The position numbers were made by a program, and so were the translations under genes. From positions 49,296,693-49,360,692 of the forward strand of contig CM019071.1 of NCBI GenBank assembly GCA_009667805.1: a DNA stretch of 64,000 nt, written 5' to 3'. Of this stretch, positions 30,345 to 42,567 are shown one piece after another (positions within the stretch are counted from its first letter, which is position 1; each line of letters opens with the position of its first letter). The stretch comes from Leptobrachium leishanense. Taxonomy: Eukaryota; Chordata; Amphibia; Anura; Megophryidae. The notes below the pieces were generated by a model. That model had not been told where the DNA came from. It ran no database searches and saw only the letters and a program-made list of their open reading frames with translations.

Positions 30345-33300
30345 GTACCGTTGTCTTACTTTCTTTCTCAACTGTCCTTTTTCAGACCACTTCTAGTGAT
30401 GGTACCAGGTTTGGGAAATAATGTTTTATTCATTGGAGGCTGATTCCTTCCTCTCTGTTAGGGTTGTCCTAAGGCCTGTCGATGCCCTGTGAACCCAACA
30501 TGTGCTCCAGGACGTCCCCTAGTAATGGACACGTGTGGATGTGGGTGCAAGGTATGCGCTGTAGGCTGGATCTCACAATGTGATGGATTTAGACCCTGCG
30601 ATGCCTCCCAGAATCTGACCTGTTTGTATTTTGAGGGCCCATACCTTGGAGTTTGCAATGGTCAGTAGTGGCAACCAACGTTTCTGTGTCCTGCCTACCT
30701 GTCCGCGATACTCTCCTTCCTCTGCGTCTCCGTCTAATTGTTCCCCCCTCTTATGACACTTAAATCCACTGATTCTCCTGAAAACCTCAGTCGGTGTCCT
30801 GTCTTCTCGCTGTGGTCCTCCTCCATTGTCTCTTCATCCATTCTTCTCTCTCTCCGTAACCACTTTGTCTTCCTTCACCGCACTCTTTCCCTTCACTTGT
30901 CTGTGGTGCTGTCTCGGTTCAGCCCAATGTGCAGTGAATAAAGTGGAATAAGCAGGTATTCTGTGATATAAATGGAAAAGGTTTAATAAACAAGACACAG
31001 AACGAGGTGGCTGTCGAGACAGGAAATAGAGCACAGACTGGATACACTAAACACTAGAGACAAAGGGGCAAAGCAGAAAAAGGGCCGAGTAATGGACACA
31101 GAGGGAACTTACAGATACCGGATAGACAATACAGGAGAAGGGCTGGGTAACAGGCAGGTGGACAGGACAGGAAATGGGCTGAATGCCAGACAGAGCTAAA
31201 AGACAAATAAGTCGATTACAAGGGCGAAACACAAGAGTCCAGCGATATGGGGTAACAGAATCTAAGAATACTATAAATCCACGACAAAATATAGGCCGAG
31301 GGTTCACAATAAGGAGAGGGTCTTTGGAGCGCATGGCAGAGGTTCTTGGAACAAAGGCAGAGTTACGTCTACGTGGTTTCAGAGGGATTGATCTATAGGC
31401 AACGTCCAGTGTCAAATCCAAAGGTCTCGGGCCGGTGGTGAGCAAGCAAACTGGGCCACGGATCTGGTAGACGCGATACAAAATATCAGGCGTCTTGCCG
31501 GTTGTCAGGAAAACTGAACACTGAGAAATAGCAATGCAAAAGCAAAGCACTATGGGTGCTCCATCCTTTAATAGGCAAGAAGTAGGCCAGTGATGAGAGC
31601 ACCTGTATGTGTTATGGGAGAAACCAGGGCTAAGAGCAAGGCATGACATGAAGGGTGCTATTAGAGTTCCAAGGGTGGAGCAGCACCGCACTTGCCTTTC
31701 CTATGGCGCCGGCGGCTAGGAACGTGACAGGAGCTTCCTCATTCTATCTTCTGTCTTGGATTTTTTTCCAGTCCCTTCACTGATCGTATTTTCACTCAGT
31801 TCCCTTGAATTCCCTCTCCATCGCCAGACACCTCAATTCATCCGGCTGTTTCATCTGGTTCTTTTCACCACCTCCATACATCTTGCCCAATAGGTCGACC
31901 CGGTCTTCATACTTGTCCGACCCAACACTCAAGCGCAATCTCTAGTTTTCTATTTTTTTCCTAAACCGGTGCTTTCTGTTCTGCCTTGTTTTCCCCCCAT
32001 AGTCATCAGAGATTATCGGTCCTGTTTCAACAAAGGAAATGAGGTCGTTCACGGTGAGTCGTTCTATCACGGCTGCACGGCTCGATGTGTTTGTGACGAC
32101 GGAAAGTTGAAGTGCGAGTCCTTCTGTCGAAAATACGACCCACCTCTCGTCGATGGCTGCAGCAAACTGCGCTTTGAAAAAGGTAAGACGGGAAGACTGG
32201 TTCTTTTGGGTCTGAATTATAGCAAATCATGAATTTCTGGGGACAAAACTCTGATGAAATTTTAAGTACTTTATATGTAGCCATGTCTACCACCAGCAAG
32301 AAGGAAGAAAGTAGATCAGGGTGAGGTCAGACATATCATCGTAGGTCAAGCCTTGTGGCATTATCAGTGGAGATTTATCACCGTCCTAGGCTCAGTTCTG
32401 ATGGTGGAGCTTTGGATCTAAAAGCTACCGATATAGGGCTCTATTACAATATTCACGCTAACGTTTGCACCTGCGCAAAAACGCATTAACGCGAGGGGCA
32501 AAACCCTTTGCGCTGAACGTCATATTACAATGTCAGTGCAACAAACGTGCGTATACGTCTATACCGCGTGAACCTGTACGAACCCTGTGCGAAGCTTCCT
32601 GTGCGCGCGCTTCCTGCGTACTTTGTTCGCGCACTATACTTAACATTGTAAGCGCAAATGCGTTTGTGCGCTGGTACGCGGATGGTATTACAATCTATGC
32701 GCAGTTTGTAACGCACAGCCATTGCGCGCATAATTTTAGCGACTCCTAAAAGCTGGTGTTAATGGCAAATCTGAACGTCCTGGCCAAACCCAAATACATC
32801 AGCCCAAAAAAAAAAAATACGCAGCAAAGTTTAGTTACACATTCTACACATACCCAAACAATAAAATGGAGAAGTTGTGTGTGCCTTTATTATTGCTACA
32901 GCATATATGCGCAGATTGACTTTGACAGGCACAAAAACTTAACATGAGACAATTAAGGTTCTTAATTCTGATTGGCTGAATCACGTGAAAAAAACAGTCC
33001 GCACACTGATTTCTGCACGCAACAATACTGCGCGCGCGTTTTTGCCCGTCCGTTTTACGTGCGTTATTTTTTGACGGATGAAAAAATGTGCGAGGATTGC
33101 TATCTGCATTATCACAAACCTCATTCACTTTCCACAGCATTCTCCATCACAGAGTGACCTCCATTCCTCCCCTCTGCTGCCCCAACCCACCCTCCCAGAG
33201 CTGGTCCCTAATTTCAGGCATCCTTTCCAGCTGTCTCCACTTCTCTCCCTAATCACCCTTACTAAGCCCAAAAAAATCTGGTCCATTTCATGCAATCCCT

Positions 33301-36300
33301 CTGACCACCAGTTTCACCTCCCTCTGCTCCCATTTGTTTCTGTTACCCATGTCCCTTAGAGTGTAAGCTCATGGATGTCTGCCTGAGCTTTTTGTTTTAA
33401 AGTGATATATAACCTGGACAGTTATCTGATGTCCAGGGTTATTTCCTCTTGTATCATGTAAGTCTGCTGTTTGTGCATCCCCATTGTAAAGCGCTATGTA
33501 ATTTGTTGGCGCTGTATAAGTACTTGAAACTGTAACTTTGTATTTCTGTAACCACTCAATGTTCTTGAACCCAGGACATACTTGAAAACGAGAGAAATCT
33601 CAATGTATCCTTCCTGGTAAAATCCTTTATAAATAAATAAATAAATAATACCAGCTTGATTTACACGTGTTAACGTTTGACGCTTCATGCAAAAATTCAC
33701 GCGTTGTGCATGCATTTTTGTCAAATCCAGTGTCAAATCCAAAGGTCTCGGGCCGGTGGTGAGCAAGCAAACTGGGCCACGGATCTGGTAGACACGATAC
33801 AAAATATCAGGCGTCTTGCCGGTTGTCAGGAAAACTGAACACTGAGAAATAGCAATGCAAAAGCAAAGCACTATGGGTGCTCCATCCTTTAATAGGCAAG
33901 AAGTAGGCCAGTGATGAGAGCACCTGTATGTGTTATGGGAGAAACCAGGGCTAAGAGCAAGGCATGACATGAAGGGTGCTATTAGAGTTCCAAAGGTGGA
34001 GCAGCACCGCACTTGCCTTTCCTATGGCGCCGGCGGCTAGGAACGTGACAGGAGCTTCCTCATTCTATCTTCTGTCTTGGATTTTTTTCCAGTCCCTTCA
34101 CTGATCGTATTTTCACTCAGTTCCCTTGAATTCCCTCTCCATCGCCAGACACCTCAATTCATCCGGCTGTTTCATCTGGTTCTTTTCACCACCTCCATAC
34201 ATCTTGCCCAATAGGTCGACCCGGTCTTCATACTTGTCCGACCCAACACTCAAGTGCAATCTCTAGTTTTCTATTTTTTTCCTAAACCGGTGCTTTCTGT
34301 TCTGCCTTGTTTCCCCCCATAGTCATCAGAGAATATCGGTCCTGTTTCAACAAAGGAAATGAGGTCGTTCACGGTGAGTCGTTCTATCACGGCTGCACGG
34401 CTCGATGTGTTTGTGACGACGGAAAGTTGAAGTGCGAGTCCTTCTGTCGAAAATACGACCCACCTCTCGTCGATGGCTGCAGCAAACTGCGCTTTGAAAA
34501 AGGTAAGACGGGAAGACTGGTTCTTTTGGGTCTGAATTATAGCAAATCATGGATTTCTGGGGACAAAACTCTGATGAAATTTTAAGTACTTTATATGTAG
34601 CCATGTCTACCACCAGCAAGAAGGAAGAAAGTAGATCAGGGTGAGGTCAGACATATCATCGTAGGTCAAGCCTTGTGGCATTATCAGTGGAGATTTATCA
34701 CCGTCCTAGGCTCAGTTCTGATGGTGGAGCTTTGGATCTAAAAGCTACCGATATAGGGCTCTATTACAATATTCACGCTAACGTTTGCACCTGCGCAAAA
34801 ACGCATTAACGCGAGGGGCAAAACCCTTTTGCGCTGAACGTCATATTACAATGTCAGTGCAACAAACGTGCGTATACGTCTACCGCGGGTGAACCTGTGC
34901 GAACCCTGTGCGAGCTTCCTGTACTGCGCGCGTCCTATACTTAACATTGTAAGCGCAAATGCGTTTGTGCGCTGGTACGCGGATGGTATTACAATCTATG
35001 CGCAGTTTGTAACGCACAGCCATTGCGCGCATAATTTTAGCGACTCCTAAAAGCTGGTGTTAATGGCAAATCTGAACGTCCTGGCCAAACGCAAATACAT
35101 CAGCCCAAAAAAAAAACTACGCAGCAAAGTTTAGTTACACATTCTACACATACCCAAACAATAAAATGGAGAAGTTGTGTGTGCCTTTATTATTGCTGCA
35201 GCATATATGCGCAGATTGACTTTGACAGGCACAAAAACTTAACGTGAGACAATTAAGGTTCTTAATTCTGATTGGCTGAATCGCGTGAAAAAAAACAGTT
35301 TGCACACTGATTTCTGCACGCAACAATACTGCGCGCGCGTTTTTGCCCGTCCGTTTTACGTGCGTTATTTTTTGACGGATGAAAAAATGTGCGAGGATTG
35401 CTATCTGCATTATCACAAACCTCATTCACTTTCCACAGCATTCTCCATCACAGAGTGACCTCCATTCCTCCCCTCTGCTGCCCCAACCCACCCTCCCAGA
35501 GCTGGTCCCTAATTTCAGGCATCCTTTCCAGCTGTCTCCACTTCTCTCCCTAATCACCCTTACTAAGCCCAAAAAAATCTGGTCCATTTCATGCAATCCC
35601 TCTGACCACCAGTTTCACCTTCCCTCTGCTCCCATTTGTTTCTGTTACCCATGTCCCTTAGAGTGTAAGCTCATGGGATGTCTGCCTGAGCTTTTTGTTT
35701 AAAGTGATATATAACCTGGACAGTTATCTGATGTCCAGGGTTATTTCCTCTTGTATCATGTAAGTCTGCTGTTTGTGCATCCCCATTGTAAAGCGCTATG
35801 TAATTTGTTGGCGCTGTATAAGTACTTGAAACTGTAACTTTGTATTTCTGTAACCACTCAATGTTCTTGAACCCAGGACATACTTGAAAATGAGAGAAAT
35901 CTCAATGTATCCTTCCTGGTAATATCCATTATAAATAAATAAATAAATAATACCAGCTTGATTTACACGTGTTAACGTTTGACGCTTCATGCAAAAATTC
36001 ACGCGTTGTGCATGCATTTTTGCGTAAAGAATGTAATAGGGCCCATATTGTTTTATATATCCAGACAGCTTGGTACATTGTATGTCGCTGGACAGACAGA
36101 CTGACATGACTCCGTTTTGTTTTGTGCCCCCATTTCTTGCTTTTTTGCCCTCACTTGCCTTTATGTCCCAACTCCCAACTTGTTAATGCCGATGGACCTG
36201 AGCTCCTTTATGCGCCAGCACAATGTGGACAGCACATGCCGTGGCCCTATTTCAGACTGTGGGCCTAGAGCCACAGCTCCAATAGCCCCTATGTTAATCC

Positions 36301-39300
36301 AGCCCTATATATATTATATATATATTACAGGATATACAAAATAGAGAGAAAATGCCTGTTTACGCTCCATCATCAAATCCCATAGTTTGTCGTTCCTGGA
36401 TGGATTATTTTGATATCTCTCTCTGAGTAACAATCAGGTATTCTGCTCTTTTTTGATGTTCAGGGTACGGAAACTGTTGCGAGAACTGGTCATGCAAAGA
36501 ATATAATGCTACGGATACCCTGTCACCCCACGGAAGACTAACTGTCCTCAAGAGCATCAAGGAAGGAAGATCTCCTTCTACAACCCAAGGTAAAAGGATA
36601 AGAGGTGGCGGTGGGACTTCTCTTTTTCTGTTCCTTTTACAATGACATTGCCTCATTCTTTCAAAAACATCTTCATGGACCTTTCCATTGTCTCCCAGTA
36701 CCTTCCAGTGAGAAAAGAGGTTTGTGAGGGTCCTGAGAACGAGCAACGGCACTAGGGGCCTGCTCTACAGTGGGGCCGGCACAGGTCTCACAGCTGGCTT
36801 TAGCTCGATTGTGCCATTACAGGGACAACTGCTCCATATGCAAATCATACTGCTACACCCAGAAAGGGCGGCCAGTATTGAAATGCCAAGAATGTCATCC
36901 CTGCATAAGATGCAGCAACCCCTGACGATCGCTTCTCCCAGTATTTTCATCTTCATGATGGCCTCACTTTCTTCATCACCATCTTCCTGGTCCTCCTCCT
37001 CCATAGTCACCCTATTCCTTCTTCACCATCTTCCTGGTCCTCATCCTCCATGGTCACCCTATTCCTTCTTCACCATATTCCTGGTCCTCCTCCTCCATGG
37101 TCACCCTATTCCTTCTTCACCATATTCCTGGTCCTCCTCCTCCATGTTCACCCTATTCCTTCTTCACCATCTTCCTGGTCCTTCTCCTCCATGGCCAACG
37201 TGTTCTTATTCCCCATCTTCATAGATCTCCCGCAACAAGGAGTCCCTTTTTCTTCTTCACTGTCTCCCTGGTTCTCATCCTCCATGGCCACCTCATTCTT
37301 TCTAAACAGCTGTCTTCTCATCTCTCATTCTTCATAGTCTTCTCCTCTCTTCACTTACAACATCTCCGTGGCCATATCTTTCTATCTACCAGTTTCTCTT
37401 TCTCCATGTCTACTACTCTTCTGTTCTCTTCTTATCACACTCCGTATCTCTTTCTCCTCCTTTCTTTATCATCTCGTCCAGCACTTTAAGAAGCGTCTTA
37501 TTTTCCCTCTTTTTTAACCTTTATTTTCCTCTCGTGTCTTTTCCGTAGTCGACGCGACGCGTCAGTCTTGCTTTATTGACGGGAAGGAAATTTTACATGG
37601 TCAGAAATTTAAGGATGGCTGCAGACATCTCTGTATCTGTGCGAATGGAAGCGGCTTGTGTATACCCCTGTGTCCACCAACCCAACCAGAGCCAGTGGCC
37701 GACTGCGTGGAGATGCAATTAGAGTCCGGTAAGAGAAGTCCCTATGACGAAAAGGAAATCCAATTATTATTCATGATACTGGAAGATGTACGGTTTGCGT
37801 CATACCGGGTTTGCAGAGCCGTGAATGAATGACTGGGGGTGGTAGATGGATGGAAGGAAACTGATGGGAGATGGTAATGTTGGTTGGAACTAACCAGGAA
37901 ATGGTGGTGACTGAAGGAGATCGACCAGGACTAGTAGACGAAAGAGGCCAAAATTGTGCTAATTATTTGGTTTCCTTCTCCTTCTCTTCAGTCCCGGGAC
38001 TTTGCTGCAAGAAATGGAAATGCAAGGAGTACAAAGCCATGGACACCAAGGTATCTCCAGAAGATCTGAGAGAATTGGAAGCCAATCTTAGTCTTAGCAT
38101 CCCAGGTGAGAGTTAGACTCATTGGCGGAGCTCCTTTTTATGGATCTCCTTCTTTTCTTTGTTCTCTGGACTTTTCTCGTTCCTCTTTCTTCCCGGCCAT
38201 TCTGTCCTCCACGTCTGGGCTTTTCCTAAACACCATTTACTATTTTTTTCATTGATTTGCGTCTAGTTTCTGAGCTTCTTCTTCTCCATCACCTCCTTGT
38301 TCTATATTTTCTGTTTCCACTCTGGTTCGCTACCATGTACCCACTACCTGTTCTGTTCCTCAACATCTCGTCCTTCTAATCTCTGTTACGCCGCTCTGTC
38401 TTTTCTTCTACCTTCCTTTGTTGTTGTCATCCTCCCTTTTTACGTTGACGCTTTTCCTCCGGGTCCTTCCTTTCCACCTTCTGTATCGCAGGCTCTTCGT
38501 TCTATTCAGTTGCAGGATTCTCCTTCTCTTTTCAGTCGTCGTCAGAATGTATCGCTCCTGTTTTCTCGACGGCCCTGAAATTCTTCACCGTCAAGAAGTG
38601 CTGTGGGATAAATGTATGGGGAGATGTGAATGCATCGATGGGGCCATTGCTGTGCACGTCCCCCTGCCCTGATCATATTCGGGCTCCTGACCCTGGCTGC
38701 ATCAATTCACGTCTAGTGTTTGGTAAGAAGCAAATCCTGCATTGACACAGTAACATTCTGTGCTCTATTCCAAGCCGCGTGTAAACTTAACCAGAGCTGT
38801 TGTAACTCAACCAACTCCATAGATGTAGGGCCTTATTCCATAGTTGTTGATATAATGGGGATGTAAGCAGGATAATGTGAGCGTGCAGATTTTCCCTTAC
38901 CATCTTTTATTATTATTATTATTATTCTTTATTTATAAAGCGCCAGCATATTCCGCAGCGCTGTACAATAGGCACAGTATAGACAGGGTTACAATACATT
39001 GAACAACATTTGACAAACAGTACAGGAGGAGATGAGGGCCCTATTCCCGTAGGAACTCACAATCTGGGAGGGTTGGGGTTGGAAACAGGAGGAGAGGACT
39101 GTAAGGTGAGAGTGATTGATGGTTGTGTCAGTGAGTTGGGTGGTAGGCTTCCCTAAATAGGAATGTTTTAAGGAGCGTTTGAAGGAAGAGAAGTTAGGGG
39201 AAAGTCTGACAGCACGAGGGAGAGCGTTCCAGAGAGTGGGGGCTGCGCGTGAGAAATCCTGCAGTCTATCATGGGAAGAGGTGATGCGGGGAGAAGCTAG

Positions 39301-42300
39301 GCGCAGGTCACTGTTTGACCTTAGGGAGCGGGCCGGGGTGTATTTGGTGATTAGTGAGGACAGGTAGTGGGGAGCTGAGTTAGTGAGGGTTTTGTAGGTA
39401 AGGATAAGGATTTTGAACTTAATTCTGCAGTGGATGGGGAGCCAGTGAAGGGACTCGCAGAGGGGAGCGGCAGAGACAGAGCGGCGGGTGAGGTGAATTA
39501 GCCTGGCGGAGGCGTTCAGGATGGATTGTAGGGGGGAGAGGCGGGACAGAGGGAGGCCAGATAAGAGATTATTGCAATAGTCGAGTCGGGAGATTACCAG
39601 GGCGTGTATGAGTTGTTTTGTGGTGACAGCGGTAAGAAATGGCCGAATTCGGGAATATTACGCAGTTGGTATCGGCAGGAGGAGGAAAGAGACTTGATGT
39701 GGGGGATGAAGGAAAGAGCAGAGTCAAGTGTAACTCCAAGACAGCGAACTTGGTTTGATGGGAAATGGTGATACCCTCCACCGTGATAGAGAAGTCAGGA
39801 GGTGGGGAGGCATTGGAGGGAGGAATAAGTAGGAGTTCAGTCTTTGACATGTTGATCTTTAGGTGGTGGGAGGCCATCCAGGAGGAGATGCCAGATAAAC
39901 AGTCACTGACTTTTGAAAGGACAGGGAGAGAGAATCAGGGGTAGAGAGGTAGATCTGAGTGTCATCAGCGTAGAGGTGGTAATTGAAGCCAAAGCTGTTG
40001 ATGATTTTGCCCAGGGAGGAGGTGTAGATGGAAAAGAGCAGAGGACCAAGGACAGAGCCTTGAGGTACACCAACAGATAGAGGCAATGAGGAGGAGGAGT
40101 TTCCAGCAAAGGACACACAGAAGGACCTGTTGGATAAATAGGATTCGACCCAAGCGAGTGCTGTGTCACCGAGACCCAGAGAGTTGAGGGTCTGTAGAAG
40201 GAGGGGGTGGTCAACAGTGTCAAAAGCAGCCGAGAGGTCGAGCAGGATGAGAATAGAATAGTGGCCGTGTTTTTTAGCAGTTAGGAGGTCGTTGGTGACT
40301 TTGGTGAGGGCAGTTTCAGTTGAGTGTAGGGGACGGAAGCCAGATTGCAGGGGGTCAAGTAGGGAATTGGAGGACAGGAAGAGGGAGAGGCGGTTGAAGA
40401 CTAGTTTTTCTAAGAGCTTTGATGTGAAGGGAAGCAGGGATACAGGGCGGTAGTTGGATGGAGAGTTGGGATCGAGGGATGGTTTCTTTAGTAAAGGGGT
40501 AACTAGCGCGTGTTTGAAGGCGGATGGAAAGGAGCCAGTGGAGAGAGATAGGTTGAAGATGTGTGTGAGAGCAGGGGTGAGGGAGGAGGAGAGGGGAGGA
40601 ATTAGATGTGAGGGAATGGGGTCGAGCGGGCAAGTGGTGAGATGTGAGGAGGACAATAAGGAATTGACTTCCTCCTCAGTGGTTGGGAGGAAGCGGACAG
40701 AGGGTGGCAGAGGGGACCTCTGGAGTGGAGGTGGCAGATAACTATCTTGTGTTGGGATGTTGCGTCTGATAGTTAGAGTTTTACTGAAGAAGTAGTCTGC
40801 CAGGTCTTGAGCGCTGAAGGCAGCTGTGGGGAGGTGCAGGTGGGTAGAGGAGGGTGTTGAAGGTGGACCAGAGCCGTTTAGGGTTGGAGGACAGCGTAGA
40901 TATAAGAGATGAGAAGAAGGATTGTTTGGCCAAGTGGAGGGCAGAGGTGTATGACCGGAGAATAAACTTGAAGTGAACAAAATCAGCTTCAGAGCGGGAT
41001 TTCCTCCAGGCACGCTCTGCTGTGCGGGAGCATCTTTGCACGTAGCGTGTCTGGAGGGTGTGCCAGGGCTGAAGCTGGCGGCGTGGGGCCTTACAGAGTC
41101 GAAGAGGAGCAAGAGTGTCTAGAGCAGAGATAAGAGTAGTGTTGTAGTGATTAGTGGCAGCATCAGGGCAGGTGAAGGATGAGGTATGAGGGAGGTGGTG
41201 AAGTAGGTTGGAGAATTGATGGGGGTCCACAGCATGTAGATTTCTGCGAGTGTGTGTGCGGGGTGGGGGAGCAGGGTGTTTAGGAAGTCCAGATAGGTTG
41301 AAAGAGAGAAGGTGGTGGTCAGAGATGGGGAAAGGGCGACAGTTGAACTCAGAAATGGAGCAGAGGTTGGAAAAGACAAGGTCAATAGTGTGACCATCGC
41401 GGTGGGTAGGGAGGAGGGAGGATTGTGTGAGTCCAAGGGAGGACGTGAGTGAAAGAAGTTTGGAGGCAGCAGGGGCGGAAGGATCATCAATGGGAATGTT
41501 GAAGTCCCAGAGAATTAGGCATGGAAGATTAGAAGACAGGAAGTGAGAGAGCCAGGTAGCAAAGTGGTCAAAGAACTGGGAGGTTGGTCCCGGTGGGCGG
41601 TAGATGACTGCCACCCTGAGAGCCAGAGGAGAGAACAGGCGGATGCAGTGTGTCTCGAAGGAGGAGAAGGAGAGGGATGGGGGTGGAGGGAGATGCTGGT
41701 AGGTGCAGGTGGGAGAGAGCAGGAGTCCGACCCCGCCACCATTTCTCTCACCCGGTCTGGGGGTATGGCTCAAGTGTAGACCTCCATGTGAGAGAGCAGC
41801 AACGGAGGCCGTGTCAGAGGGAGTTAGCCAGGTTTCAGTTAAAGCTAGGAGGTTGAAGGAGTTTGAAAGGAAGAGGTCATGGATTGCTGTGAGTTTGTTG
41901 CACACAGAGCGAGCGTTCCAGAGGGCGCAGGAGAAAGAGGACAGGCGCTGAGGGATTATGGGAATGAGGTTGCTGGGCTTGCAGGGAGGTGATTTATGTG
42001 CGATGGAGATAGGATGAGAGGGAAGTATTGGATGTGTTGTGGGGCCAGGGTTAGGAGATATGTCACCTGAATAGAGTAACAGCAGGAGGGTGAGAAAGAA
42101 AAATACCATCTGCATTTTACCATCCGTATTCCGTGGTAGGTGCTTTATTATCACCCTCAGGATGAAGCACATGCCTGCCTGGTACTAGCTGTGGTGCTTC
42201 ATGCCACTGTGGGTAACGGCTCATGGAGTCCATAGGACTCCATGGAGCGTTGCGTGTCCTGGCCGCAAGTTCGCTCCCGCAATAACGCAAAGCAACGCAG

Positions 42301-42567
42301 TGGAAGACTAGGAACTATTTGTTCCCAGTCTCACTCTGCTCCTGATGAGAGGAAGCGCCGGATCGGGCAGCCCTCTTCACTCATTCATTTCTGTCCGCCC
42401 AGTGCCAGGAGAATGCTGCTTGCAAAGGAAATGCATGAAATATCAACCCGTGGACGGCAACATCACCGTGGAGACCCTGTATCACCGGACCAGTGAGGAC
42501 GAGGTGGATGATACTGTCCAAGTCCATGAAAGAAAAAGAAGAAGCAGCAGAGTGGCTTCTCATACAG
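30219..42567 (+). CDS. Gene 3: signal, IGFBP, one a-b-c VWC set with duplicated a N-half and a frameshift
   Basis: Exons 30219-30344, 30462-30660, 32003-32182, 34323-34502 (duplicate), 36464-36589, 37549-37728, 37992-38105, 38536-38722, 42403-42567. Signal, IGFBP, a and b modules are open and in phase. The c N-half is 187 nt, one base too many, and shifts to a TGA at 38670-38672. Because flanking exons are phase 1-1, skipping that exon would restore the frame. The c C-half has CCLQRKC in place of CCKEWKC. An L2 LINE occupies the last intron. No TSP1 exon follows. Likely a decaying or alternatively spliced gene; it and gene 4 are recent copies. Confidence 0.6.
30462..30660 (+). CDS. Gene 3 exon 2: IGFBP domain
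   Basis: 199 nt, two codons shorter than the sister exons; all 12 cysteines kept. Differs from gene 4 mainly after CAV: WISQCDG and [11 protein letters not shown]. Confidence 0.72.
30910..31729 (-). mobile_element. Solo LTR-like element
   Basis: 820 bp beginning TG and ending CA, with the minus strand reading TGTCACGTTCCTAGCC at the start and a TTTATTAAACC polyadenylation-like motif near its end. Flanks GGTGC / GGAGC look like a 5-bp target duplication; gene 4 has the uninterrupted site. Part of it is copied again at 33.73-34.05 kb. Confidence 0.55.
32003..32182 (+). CDS. Gene 3 a-type VWC N-half, first copy
   Basis: 180 nt, phase 1-1. [20 protein letters not shown] with seven cysteines. 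Differs from the second copy by Asp for Glu in the opening motif. Confidence 0.72.
32433..33720. mobile_element. DNA element (GGCCCC family) interrupted by SINE/L2-tail sequence
   Basis: Starts GGGCTCTATTACAATATTC. Interior matches 29.1-30.0 kb. Around 33110-33650 lies an insertion with 'gagtgtaagctcatgg' and 'attgtaaagcgctatgtaa', a SINE/L2-type 3' end. The right end is cut by the duplication junction. Confidence 0.55.
33726..36022 (+). repeat. 2.3 kb direct tandem duplication, copy 2
   Basis: Second copy with the same parts: LTR remnant, a-type N-half, DNA element. It continues to the native element end GAATGTAATAGGGCCC near 36029-36044, showing that the junction fell inside the element. 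Confidence 0.85.
34323..34502 (+). CDS. Gene 3 a-type VWC N-half, second copy
   Basis: 180 nt, phase 1-1, [15 protein letters not shown]. If both copies were spliced in, the protein would have two N-halves before one C-half and thus an unpaired VWC half; mutually exclusive use is more sensible. Confidence 0.7.
36464..36589 (+). CDS. Gene 3 a-type VWC C-half
   Basis: 126 nt, phase 1-1, gttcag| to CCAAG|gtaaaa. [20 protein letters not shown] with an NAT glycosylation site. Confidence 0.74.
36955..37295. repeat. Pyrimidine-rich minisatellite in the a-b intron
   Basis: Imperfect 45-51-bp unit 'ttcctggtcctcctcctcca' + 'tggtcaccctattccttcttcaccata'. Related tract at 49050-49480. Confidence 0.7.
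37549..37728 (+). CDS. Gene 3 b-type VWC N-half
   Basis: 180 nt, phase 1-1. [18 protein letters not shown], seven cysteines, ends CVEMQLESG. Confidence 0.78.
37992..38105 (+). CDS. Gene 3 b-type VWC C-half
   Basis: 114 nt, phase 1-1, cttcag| to CCAG|gtgaga. [19 protein letters not shown] and linker [17 protein letters not shown]. Confidence 0.77.
38536..38722 (+). pseudogene. Gene 3 c-type VWC N-half with +1 frameshift
   Basis: Begins [18 protein letters not shown] in frame. An extra base near 38650 (gattgctgtgc region, compared with gtta-tgtgc of gene 4) shifts reading to TGA at 38670. Splice sites remain. Total 187 nt against 183 in sisters. Confidence 0.7.
38906..42103 (-). mobile_element. 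L2-like LINE, nearly full length, frameshifted
   Basis: 8-bp target duplications TACCATCT (38898-38905, 42104-42111) set the limits, 3198 bp. On the minus strand the pol frame enters with [15 protein letters not shown], then endonuclease ([28 protein letters not shown]), reverse transcriptase ([55 protein letters not shown]) and a C-terminal part ([10 protein letters not shown]). At least two frameshifts (about 40850 and 39880) disable it. The 3' end is an (ATA/AAT)n tract after the GCGCTG...TTATAAATAAAG tail. Any ATG upstream of 42103 is host sequence, so the copy is slightly 5'-truncated. Confidence 0.82.
42403..42567 (+). CDS. Gene 3 c-type VWC C-half
   Basis: 165 nt, phase 1-1, gcccag| to ACAG|gtacgg. 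[11 protein letters not shown] (Trp lost), [18 protein letters not shown], then ERKRRSSR with a furin-type RKRR. Confidence 0.68.

Larger units (their letters stand above)
31405..33720 (+). repeat. 2.3 kb direct tandem duplication, copy 1
   Basis: From within the LTR through an a-type N-half exon to within a DNA element. Copy 2 runs about 33726-36022 at an offset near 2320 with only scattered differences, so a recent event. Confidence 0.85.

Noticed and set aside
30834..31691. Minus-strand frame of 214 codons
   Set aside because: It falls inside the solo LTR-like element and its partial copy; no viral or cellular domain recognised, and LTRs do not normally encode proteins.
42104..42172. Start methionine of the L2 pol frame
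   Set aside because: The target-site duplication ends the element at 42103; the upstream ATG is host sequence fused by chance.
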